The notes under the pieces: model-generated
What the model was told of the DNA's origin: nothing
The model's database searches: none
Seen by the model: only the letters and a program-made list of their open reading frames with translations
Made by a program: the position numbers and the translations under genes
NCBI GenBank assembly: GCA_041907145.1
Contig: JAYRHW010000287.1
Coordinates: 1-14,287, forward strand
DNA length: 14,287 bases
DNA from: JAFLCA01 sp041907145
GTDB lineage: Bacteria > Bdellovibrionota_C > UBA2361 > JAFLCA01
Direction: 5' to 3'
Part shown: one piece after another, positions 7,346 through 13,010 of the stretch
How the letters are laid out: every line of letters starts with the position of its first letter
Numbering within the stretch: position 1 is the first letter of the stretch

Positions 7346-8713
7346 TTACAAGAATACTTGCTTGGCGATTGCGGCACCGTGCGACCAAAACTTAGCTTTG
7401 TCATGGGTAATCGAGTGGCAAATGCGGGAGATCGCGTCAGCGCACTTGGTCAATTCTTCCTTGGTAACTGTCAGCGGAGGAACGAATTTAATGACCATGT
7501 AGTTATTGCCCGCCATCTGGCAAAGAATGCGCTCGTCTTGAAAAAGCGAACGAACGACCATCTGTCCAAAAAGGCCCGGGTGGGCAGTGCGAAGCGAATT
7601 AAAGAGAAATCTCAATCCAATGGCCTTTGGCGGCTGGAATTCGATGCCGTTAAACAATCCGATACCCCGAACCTCCCGCACGATTTCAGCGTCAGCCAAG
7701 CGTTCGCGAAGAGCGCTGCGAAAGAATTCTCCCATGGTAGTGGAGCGCTCTCCCAGCCGTTCCTCCTGAAGCACGTCCAAAGTCGCAAGTCCCGCGCGCA
7801 TGGCCAGAGTATTTTCACCGAAGGTCGACGCGTGCACAAACGATTTATCAATCGAGGAGTAAACAGAGGCCGAAATATCAGAACGCATGAGAAGCGCTCC
7901 GACGGGCACCAGTCCGCCGCTGAGCGCTTTGGCGAGGATTGTCATGTCTGGTTGGACACCAAATTGGTGCGAAGCCAAAAATGGCCCAGTTCGATGCAGC
8001 CCCGTCTGCACTTCATCAAGGACGAGCAGAGTGCCGTATTCTTCGCATAGTGCTTGCGCCCCTCGCAGATAGTCCTGAGATGGGATCTTTATTCCGCTCT
8101 CCCCTTGAATCGGCTCGACGATAAACGAGGCATACTTCCTGGTACTAAGTTCCTTGCCAAGAGCATCCAAGTCACCGAAGGGAATAGTATGAGTCTCGCG
8201 TAATAGGTTTCCGAATCCCTCACGCCACCATTGATTGCTCATAAGTGACAGAGCTCCGCAGGTCAGCCCGTGAAAGGCTCCATCGGCCGCCAGGATCCAA
8301 TTTCGCTTCGTAAAAGCTCGAGAGAACTTTATTGCAGACTCAACACCTTCCGAGCCTGTGTTGGTGAAGAAGACCTTTTCGGCCTTGCCTCCCGCCAAGC
8401 TGCAGAGTCGCTCAGCCAATTCACCTGCGAGCTGCGGAATGTTGCTCTGGAGCATAGTTGGCCTTTTGCTCTGAAGCTCTTCGATAAGGGCAGCGGATAT
8501 TCGAGGATGATGATGCCCGGCGTTATAGACGCCATAACCGGAAAGCAGGTCATAGTAGGTTTCGTTCTTATCCGTGGAGAGCTCCATCCCGGCGCTTCTT
8601 ATGAAATTCCGGTTCAACCCCAACACGGACATCAACCTAACCCACTGGGGATTTACGAATTGCCCGTACCGGGCCTCGGAGGTAAGCGTGTCTGACTCTG
8701 GTCGCTGCAGCAT
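7346..8713 (-). CDS. Class III PLP-dependent aminotransferase
   Basis: A 455-residue fold-type I aminotransferase. Visible landmarks are LLSGYGVYNAGHHHPR (56-71), TNTGSEGVESAIK (117-129), FHG (147-149), LDEVQTG (232-238) with the Asp that holds the pyridine nitrogen, the Schiff-base Lys262 in ILAKALSGG, and Thr297 in STFGEN. The class moves amino groups between omega-amino donors (ornithine, lysine derivatives, glutamate) and ketones or aldehydes. The sequence resembles ornithine or acetylornithine-type enzymes, but no arginine-pathway gene is nearby; the operon partners point to amination of a polyketide or lipid aldehyde/ketone. ATG 8711-8713 has AGGAAG about 8 bases upstream on the minus strand. 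It is the first gene of the four-gene operon, 68 bases downstream of a 24-bp palindrome. Substrate assignment is inference. Confidence 0.92.
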   Translation of the reverse strand: MLQRPESDTLTSEARYGQFVNPQWVRLMSVLGLNRNFIRSAGMELSTDKNETYYDLLSGYGVYNAGHHHPRISAALIEELQSKRPTMLQSNIPQLAGELAERLCSLAGGKAEKVFFTNTGSEGVESAIKFSRAFTKRNWILAADGAFHGLTCGALSLMSNQWWREGFGNLLRETHTIPFGDLDALGKELSTRKYASFIVEPIQGESGIKIPSQDYLRGAQALCEEYGTLLVLDEVQTGLHRTGPFLASHQFGVQPDMTILAKALSGGLVPVGALLMRSDISASVYSSIDKSFVHASTFGENTLAMRAGLATLDVLQEERLGERSTTMGEFFRSALRERLADAEIVREVRGIGLFNGIEFQPPKAIGLRFLFNSLRTAHPGLFGQMVVRSLFQDERILCQMAGNNYMVIKFVPPLTVTKEELTKCADAISRICHSITHDKAKFWSHGAAIAKQVFL

Positions 8714-8780
8714 AAGGTGATCTTCCTGCGATTTTTGGTCTCAAGGGTCGACGTTAATTTCGTGCAGAGATTCGATTGAA

Positions 8781-8804
8781 CGCATAGGAGGAACCTCCAA
8801 TGCG
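8781..8804. promoter_or_regulatory. 24-bp palindrome upstream of the polyketide operon, candidate operator
   Basis: CGCAT 8781-8785 and GGAGG 8787-8791 mirror CCTCC 8794-8798 and ATGCG 8800-8804 around a 2-base centre; only the pair 8786/8799 breaks the symmetry. It sits between the LuxR-type regulator gene and the aminotransferase gene that heads the operon. LuxR-family dimers bind palindromes of about 20 bp, so it may be their operator. The alternative is a hairpin ending the regulator transcript, but no T-run follows on the minus strand. Confidence 0.5.
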
Positions 8805-8830
8805 AAGTTTTGGTCAATGAATTCCCAGGA

Positions 8831-9403
8831 CTATACGGCTTTTCCCGGATTTGTATCCGATGCAATAACTTGGGACTGACTTGGCGAAAGCAAGTCCTCC
8901 AGGAAAAAGGCCGCAAGTTGCGCGCGTCCGGAAACCCCCGATTTCTTGAATATTGCAGAAGACTGTTCCCGAACGGTTCTCTCGCTTGTCTCCCGTACCC
9001 CGGCGATTTCCAAATAGCTCAGACCCTTTACGAGAAGCAGCCCTACCTCCTTCTCTGCCGGGGTCAGTCTCCAACGATCAAATTGGGCATCGATGGCGGA
9101 TGATATACCGCTGGCGTATTTCTTTATGTCGGCCTTCCAACGAGCTGCCTCCGATTTTAAATCGTCCAGCGTCCCCTCAAAGATCGCCCGGCTTTGCTCG
9201 AAACTATCAAATGCTGCGCGCCAAATAGCAACGGATAGCACGAGAGGAACGAAGCTGCAAAGGAACTCGCCTATGATGTGAAAGAGCGGATCGTTATCGA
9301 GCCAGTCCACGTACAGATCGTAGGCATTGAACAGCCCCATGAGCGCGAGAAGTAGCGCTACTCTTTTCCCTTGCCGAGCGATGAGGTCAAAATGTCTGTC
9401 CAT
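8831..9403 (-). CDS. LuxR-type HTH transcriptional regulator with two membrane helices
   Basis: From ATG 9401-9403 the protein has 190 residues. Two hydrophobic segments (about 13-33 and 41-63) are followed by a charged, probably coiled-coil stretch (65-105) and a C-terminal GerE/LuxR helix-turn-helix: LTPAEKEVGLLLVKGLSYLEIA (113-134) with TSERTVREQ (139-147) and GVSGRAQLAAF (156-166). The HTH binds DNA as a dimer; the membrane part suggests a membrane-tethered sensor or anchor rather than an autoinducer domain, and no receiver domain is present. The frame stays open upstream to a possible start at 9607, but that would run into the YedE gene and add a low-quality segment, so I reject it. The ribosome binding site for 9403 is weak. 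Lying just ahead of the polyketide operon on the same strand, it is the natural candidate for its regulator. Confidence 0.85.
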   Translation of the reverse strand: MDRHFDLIARQGKRVALLLALMGLFNAYDLYVDWLDNDPLFHIIGEFLCSFVPLVLSVAIWRAAFDSFEQSRAIFEGTLDDLKSEAARWKADIKKYASGISSAIDAQFDRWRLTPAEKEVGLLLVKGLSYLEIAGVRETSERTVREQSSAIFKKSGVSGRAQLAAFFLEDLLSPSQSQVIASDTNPGKAV

Positions 9404-9536
9404 CGGTGAACAATACGAAGAATTTCGGGAAAGGGCAGCAGCAGCCAACCACGATCGCCGGAGAACCTGAACTGCCAGCTCAACTATCCCATCACCTCGT
9501 ATATCCCCCGGAGGGCCAGGAATATTGGAGGGACGG

Positions 9537-10094
9537 TTACTTGCCTGGCGTGACTTCTCGGTCCAAATATCGAAACAGAGGCAATGCCAGTACCGTAAGC
9601 AATCCAAACCATGCGAGGTCGGGGATTCCTGTTACCTCGGGCAAACGAATTTTTCCGAATGACGCCACTGTAAGAATGTTGGCCTGAATCCATGGAAAGC
9701 TCAACGCAAAGAGCATTCCCCCAACCAGCATTCCCAGAAAACCAACCAAGGCATGAATGCTTCCCGTTCCTACGGCAGCAACTCCCGTCCCGGGACAGTA
9801 ACCATACAGAACCATCCCCACTCCAAATAGCGCAGCCCCGGAGACTACCGCCAGCATATCGGCTGGCTTGATATGATATTGCGCCAGTCCCGCCTGATGA
9901 AGCAGCAGGACTCCGAGCCCGCCCACGATGATCGCGGTGAACATGACGCGCATGACCGTGAAGTCCCTCAGGCGAAACTGATTCACGATGACGTTATAGT
10001 CCGCAACCCGCCCGCGATGAAGCAAAGCGCCGAATACCGCGCCGAATACTACGGCCAGAACTAGGTTCAAATTTCCCGTGATTGGTAGAGCCAT
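9537..10094 (-). CDS. YeeE/YedE family transporter, second half-size subunit
   Basis: A 185-residue membrane protein with about five predicted helices. It carries the family blocks GALLHRGRVADYNVIVNQF (22-40) and RLRDFTVMRVMFTA (41-54), and the signature GYCPGTGVAAVGTG (98-111) with Cys100. YeeE/YedE proteins import sulfur compounds such as thiosulfate, using conserved membrane cysteines to pass the substrate along. Full-length members have both halves in one chain; here they are split into two adjacent genes. ATG 10092-10094 follows the stop of the first half by 16 bases, with GAGGGAAAGG just ahead. It is the last gene of the operon divergent from the ArsR-type regulator. Substrate (thiosulfate, sulfide or another sulfur anion) is not fixed by sequence. 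Confidence 0.9.
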   Translation of the reverse strand: MALPITGNLNLVLAVVFGAVFGALLHRGRVADYNVIVNQFRLRDFTVMRVMFTAIIVGGLGVLLLHQAGLAQYHIKPADMLAVVSGAALFGVGMVLYGYCPGTGVAAVGTGSIHALVGFLGMLVGGMLFALSFPWIQANILTVASFGKIRLPEVTGIPDLAWFGLLTVLALPLFRYLDREVTPGK

Positions 10095-10110
10095 ACCCTT
10101 TCCCTCGATA

Positions 10111-10626
10111 TTAATTTGACTTGGCGAACAATGCCTTGGCAGTCAGCACGGCCGAGGCAAACATAACTAGGAAGAACGTCCAGCTGCTAACTGCAAGCTG
10201 CAGCGAGCCGCTTATCCCGTGTCCACTTGTGCACCCGCCTGCAAGTCTTGCACCGAACATCGCTAACACCCCACCCGCAAAGGCCGCGATTAATCGCGGC
10301 GCCGCACGCCCTCCAAAGCGCTCACCCCACGTTGCCGGTACGACCTCCCACTTAAAGGAATGGCTAAGCAGTGAACTGAGCAGCGCGCCTAAGAAGGTCC
10401 CCACTAAAAAGAGAGTTCCATAATCCCAAGCCGGTACAATCTTGGCCCAGTAGGGATTAGCTGCGACTGCCTCGGCTCCGATTATGGGTATCGCAGCCGC
10501 ACCCGATGCCTCGGACAGCGCGGTTGTGATTCCGATGGGAGCATTTACAACGACAAATACTACCCAGCTTAGTATGCCGATTCCGGCCCCTATCAGGTAT
10601 GACTGCTTGTAAGAATTATTTTTCAT
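10111..10626 (-). CDS. YeeE/YedE family transporter, first half-size subunit
   Basis: A 171-residue membrane protein beginning MKNNSYKQ, with an early transmembrane helix, a helix around the GTLFLVGTFLGALLSSLL block, and the family signature FGARLAGGCTSGHGISG with Cys132. This cysteine-containing repeat is the partner of the GYCPGTG repeat in the next gene. The frame extends upstream to about 10689, but ATG 10624-10626 is preferred because GAGGGAAG stands about 8 bases before it and because the upstream part would lie inside the 76-residue protein gene. The chosen start still overlaps that gene by 11 bases, which suggests coupling. Likely role: one half of an inner-membrane sulfur-compound channel. 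The pairing with small cysteine proteins and an ArsR regulator is discussed in those entries. Confidence 0.9.
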   Translation of the reverse strand: MKNNSYKQSYLIGAGIGILSWVVFVVVNAPIGITTALSEASGAAAIPIIGAEAVAANPYWAKIVPAWDYGTLFLVGTFLGALLSSLLSHSFKWEVVPATWGERFGGRAAPRLIAAFAGGVLAMFGARLAGGCTSGHGISGSLQLAVSSWTFFLVMFASAVLTAKALFAKSN

Positions 10627-10846
10627 TTGTCTTGCTTCCCTCTGATTGTGCCTTAGTCCCCTGCCATCGCTTGATTGCACCAACACCAACGAGTCCCGGT
10701 GCTACGAAAATACAAAGCGGGCACAGGGCTCCCGTGATTGCTGCAGAGATTGCGCCGAGTGCGCCCACACCGGCGCCCAGCGCGATGCAGGTATTTCCCT
10801 CTCTGCGATCCTTTTCAGCCTTAGACTCTTGAGTGCCATCGCCCAT
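10616..10846 (-). CDS. Small membrane protein with a CPLC motif
   Basis: A 76-residue protein I do not recognise by family. A charged N-terminus (Asp/Glu/Lys/Arg) leads to a hydrophobic stretch from about residue 21 to 58, long enough for a two-helix hairpin, with Cys20 before it and the pair Cys42-Pro-Leu-Cys45 near its middle; the tail is polar. ATG 10844-10846 has a perfect AAGGAG seven bases upstream, so it is surely translated. That ribosome binding site is fused to the stop of the preceding 46-residue ORF (TAAAGGAG), and its own 3' end overlaps the YeeE gene by 11 bases. The CxxC in a membrane helix suggests thiol, persulfide or soft-metal handling for the neighbouring transporter. Function is inference only. 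Confidence 0.8.
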   Translation of the reverse strand: MGDGTQESKAEKDRREGNTCIALGAGVGALGAISAAITGALCPLCIFVAPGLVGVGAIKRWQGTKAQSEGSKTNEK

Positions 10847-10858
10847 AACCCAACTCCT

Positions 10859-10999
10859 TTAGCGAAACAGGTACTGGACGACCAACACGACGAGCGCTGC
10901 TCCCCAAATAAACAGACACGGGGAACAGCGAAACTTACTCGTACAGGTCGAGGTCCCCGACCGCGGGCCATTGCAGCAACTTGGCGACTTCTGATCCAT
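10859..10999 (-). CDS. 46-residue cysteine-rich single-pass membrane peptide
   Basis: This ORF is too short for usual cut-offs but looks real. ATG 10997-10999 is preceded on the minus strand by AAGGAG with a 5-base gap, and its TAA stop merges with the ribosome binding site of the next gene. The product starts MDQKSPSCCNG, has Cys at 8, 9, 19, 25 and 28, and then one hydrophobic helix of about 16 residues (CLFIWGAALVVLVVQYLF, residues 28-45). The pattern SCC...CSPC before a membrane helix suggests binding of a soft metal or a thiol/persulfide at the membrane face. It is the first gene after the divergent promoter, so it heads the YeeE/YedE operon. I know no named family for it. Confidence 0.75.
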   Translation of the reverse strand: MDQKSPSCCNGPRSGTSTCTSKFRCSPCLFIWGAALVVLVVQYLFR

Positions 11000-11032
11000 A
11001 CAGACTCCTTTGAAAACAGACTCCATTGAAAC

Positions 11033-11074
11033 TTGACTTGTATAACTATATAATCATATAATTATATAAGTCAA
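11033..11074. promoter_or_regulatory. 42-bp near-palindrome with overlapping divergent promoters, likely ArsR operator
   Basis: The segment begins TTGACTT (11033-11039) and ends AAGTCAA (11068-11074), and the AT-rich interior is symmetric apart from three mismatched base pairs. On the plus strand TTGACT 11033-11038 and TATAAT 11057-11062 form a promoter with 18-base spacing for the ArsR-type gene. On the minus strand TTGACT 11074-11069 and TATAGT 11050-11045, also 18 bases apart, would drive the 46-residue peptide and YeeE/YedE genes. ArsR-family dimers bind AT-rich inverted repeats over promoters, so one site could silence both directions. Confidence 0.8.
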
Positions 11075-11093
11075 GAGGACACGGGCTGCCATT

Positions 11094-11414
11094 ATGAGTC
11101 GACATGCATTGAAAGCTCTTCCAGCAAGCGCCATGGAAGCGGTCGCCCTGCGCTTTCGAGCGCTTGGCGAAGTCAGCAGGCTCTCGATAGTTCAAACGCT
11201 GCAAAACGGAGAGCGGACCGTCACCGATCTGGTAGCAGCCACGGGTCTTAGTCAGCCCAATGTATCAAGCCATCTGTCGGTACTCGTCAACGCCGGGCTC
11301 ATAGGCCGCAGAAGGGACGGGCTCAATATGTTCTATAGAATAGTGGACGAAAATCTTGCCGAATTATGCGCGGTTGTTTGCAAAAGCGTTTCATCAAGCG
11401 GAAGGAAGTCCTAA
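11094..11414 (+). CDS. ArsR-family winged-helix repressor
   Basis: A 106-residue protein with a typical ArsR/SmtB winged helix: FRALGEVSRLSIVQTL (21-36), the recognition helix region VAATGLSQPNVSSHLSVLVNAGLI (47-70) and the wing GRRRDGLNMFYRI (71-83). The classic ELCVCD arsenic site in the DNA-binding helix is absent. Instead Cys92 and Cys96 sit one helical turn apart in the last helix. The sulfide/persulfide sensors BigR and SqrR use two cysteines, one near the N-terminal part and one in the last helix, so this arrangement is different. The gene is divergent from the cysteine-rich and YeeE/YedE genes across a 42-bp palindrome, which makes them its likely targets. The start ATG 11094 has only a distant AGAGGA (11075-11080). 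It ends 13 bases before the convergent VIT gene. Confidence 0.92.
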   Translation: MSRHALKALPASAMEAVALRFRALGEVSRLSIVQTLQNGERTVTDLVAATGLSQPNVSSHLSVLVNAGLIGRRRDGLNMFYRIVDENLAELCAVVCKSVSSSGRKS

Positions 11415-11427
11415 AACTCTCGCCTCT

Positions 11428-12123
11428 CTAAATCGAGGCCCCCATGGCCTTCCCCACCAACGCCGTGACTCCCATGGCAAGCACACCCCAAAAAGTCACG
11501 CGGAGCGCGCCCTTGAACATCGAAGCGCCCCCAGCATACGCTGCAAGCGATCCAAGAATCATCAACGTAGCAACAGTGGCTATCGTCGTTGTCATGCCTA
11601 TAGAGGCTGGCGGCGCCAGCAAGGCGCATACAATCGGAACCACGCCACCGACCCCGAAGGCCGCCGCCGAGGCCAGCGCTGCCTGAATGGGACGCGCCAT
11701 GAGCTCCTCAGTGATCCCCAATTCATCCCGAGCATGCGCTCCCAGTGCATCCTTCGCCATCAACTGCCGCGCGACTTTTTCGGCCAGGTCCGCCTCGAGA
11801 CCACGCTTGACGTAAATAGAGGTGAGCTCTTCCAACTCCTTTTCAGGCTCCTCCGTCAACTCCTGACGCTCTCGACTTAGATCGGCATGTTCAGTGTCGG
11901 CCTGCGACTGCACGGATATATATTCTCCTGCGGCCATGGAGAGCGCCCCCGCAGCTAGCCCGGCCATTCCTGTGAGGAGGATATTACCGGATGCGGCGCC
12001 CCCGGCGGCCACTCCGACCACGAGGCTAGAGACGGAGACAACCCCGTCGTTAGCCCCCAAGACAGCCGCGCGAAGCCAGCCAATTCTATGCGATCGATGG
12101 GATTCAAGATGAATTGCTCGCAC
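11428..12123 (-). CDS. VIT1/CCC1 family iron/manganese transporter
   Basis: A 231-residue membrane protein. The N-terminal WLRAAVLGANDGVVSVSSLVVGVAA contains the family GANDG motif (23-27), and the second helix ends in SMAAGEYISVQSQ (62-74). A charged cytoplasmic helical domain (about 75-135) follows, and three C-terminal helices complete the five-helix plan of VIT1/CCC1 proteins, which move Fe2+ or Mn2+ out of the cytoplasm by proton exchange. Acidic residues in the middle domain (EEPEKELEEL) would bind metal. The start is GTG 12121-12123 with GGAG six bases upstream. It lies 32 bases behind the unrecognised membrane protein gene, so the two may share a transcript, and close to oxyR/katG, which fits a role in limiting iron-driven oxidative damage; that link is inference. 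Confidence 0.93.
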   Translation of the reverse strand: MRAIHLESHRSHRIGWLRAAVLGANDGVVSVSSLVVGVAAGGAASGNILLTGMAGLAAGALSMAAGEYISVQSQADTEHADLSRERQELTEEPEKELEELTSIYVKRGLEADLAEKVARQLMAKDALGAHARDELGITEELMARPIQAALASAAAFGVGGVVPIVCALLAPPASIGMTTTIATVATLMILGSLAAYAGGASMFKGALRVTFWGVLAMGVTALVGKAMGASI

Positions 12124-12155
12124 GTTTTGCTCCGATGAGAATGTAAGTTATGAAT

Positions 12156-12941
12156 CTACTGCAATTTAAACACGGGCACTACAAAAACGGCAGAATAATC
12201 CACGCCCTCGGTTGGCGCGCTAATACTGAGCTGCCAACTAATTTTCCCCCTCGCGAGTTGGTATCCTGTCTCTTGCGGGTAATTGGGGATCTCGATTGAG
12301 AAATGGATTCCTGCGCGGGAGCTGGTAGCGCCTCGCGCGACCTTCTGCGTCCCCTGCCAGTGGATCTCGGTTTTGGAAGTACGCTCCTTGCCGGTGCCGA
12401 CATGGTACATTTCTATGCACTGCAGAGTAATGGTGTAGTCACCTTGAGGATTGATCTCAGTTTTCGTGCTTATGGTTCCCTTTATCCCCTTCCCGACTAC
12501 GCCGGCCTTCCCATGAATTCGGCACAATGATTCTCCGAACCGCAGCTGTCTCATGGTCACTCGAACGGCAAAAGCAAGGATCGGCAATCCAACCAGTGCA
12601 AACAGTCCTAGCACCACAAGCCCGCCAGTCTTAATTGCCGGGTTCGATAGTTGTTTGAAGAATGAGACACCAAATGTCAGGTTCCAAACAACCGCCAGTG
12701 TCCAAATGGCAAAAACAAATTTCCTACCGGAGGACTGAATCTCGCCGCTCGCCCATGCACGGTTGGCGGCTACTCGCTCTTCAATCGAAGCTACCCGTCC
12801 AGGCTTGGCATCGATTTGCCCTTCTCGCCGTAAATACGATGCCCGCAGCTTCGTACGAAGAAGATGCATGGCAACGAACAAAACGAGAAAGCCGGCTATG
12901 ACCGGGATGTAAGGAATTGGCTGCTCGAGAAGTGGATCCAT
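12156..12941 (-). CDS. Unrecognised membrane protein with three helices and a beta-rich C-terminal domain
   Basis: From ATG 12939-12941 the protein has 261 residues. Predicted helices lie near 10-28, 75-95 and 105-127, with a charged loop between the first two. The C-terminal 125 residues have alternating hydrophobic residues, few charges in runs, and phrases such as GDYTITLQCIEMYHV and GVDYSAVFVVPVF that suggest a beta-sandwich. Similar conserved hypothetical proteins, some annotated DUF3592-like, occur in proteobacteria, but I cannot assign a function. A TTG at 12971 would add 10 residues; neither start has a good ribosome binding site. It lies between oxyR (69 bases upstream) and the VIT gene (32 bases downstream) on the same strand. 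Confidence 0.8.
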   Translation of the reverse strand: MDPLLEQPIPYIPVIAGFLVLFVAMHLLRTKLRASYLRREGQIDAKPGRVASIEERVAANRAWASGEIQSSGRKFVFAIWTLAVVWNLTFGVSFFKQLSNPAIKTGGLVVLGLFALVGLPILAFAVRVTMRQLRFGESLCRIHGKAGVVGKGIKGTISTKTEINPQGDYTITLQCIEMYHVGTGKERTSKTEIHWQGTQKVARGATSSRAGIHFSIEIPNYPQETGYQLARGKISWQLSISAPTEGVDYSAVFVVPVFKLQ

Positions 12942-13010
12942 GGATAAAAAGTAGACGTCGCGAAAGGCCAAGACAAGCCCAGTCTTACGACCTCCAGTTA
13001 GAGAGCGCGA

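Noticed and set aside
7345..7404. 20-residue N-terminal extension of the FAD oxidoreductase
   Set aside because: The Rossmann fold begins right after the second ATG (7344), the extension overlaps the aminotransferase end, and no ribosome binding site stands before 7404.
7322..8050. 242-residue plus-strand open frame opposite the aminotransferase gene
   Set aside because: Antisense shadow of a well-conserved enzyme; composition is rich in Arg, His and Ser with no domain.
9404..9607. 68-residue N-terminal extension of the LuxR-type regulator
   Set aside because: It overlaps the YedE gene by 71 bases, lacks a start with a ribosome binding site and has a random-looking sequence; the internal ATG at 9403 starts a natural membrane protein.
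10702..10971. 89-residue minus-strand open frame across the two small cysteine-protein genes
   Set aside because: It is out of frame with the 46- and 76-residue genes, both of which have perfect AAGGAG sites, and its sequence is Arg/Ser-rich and featureless.
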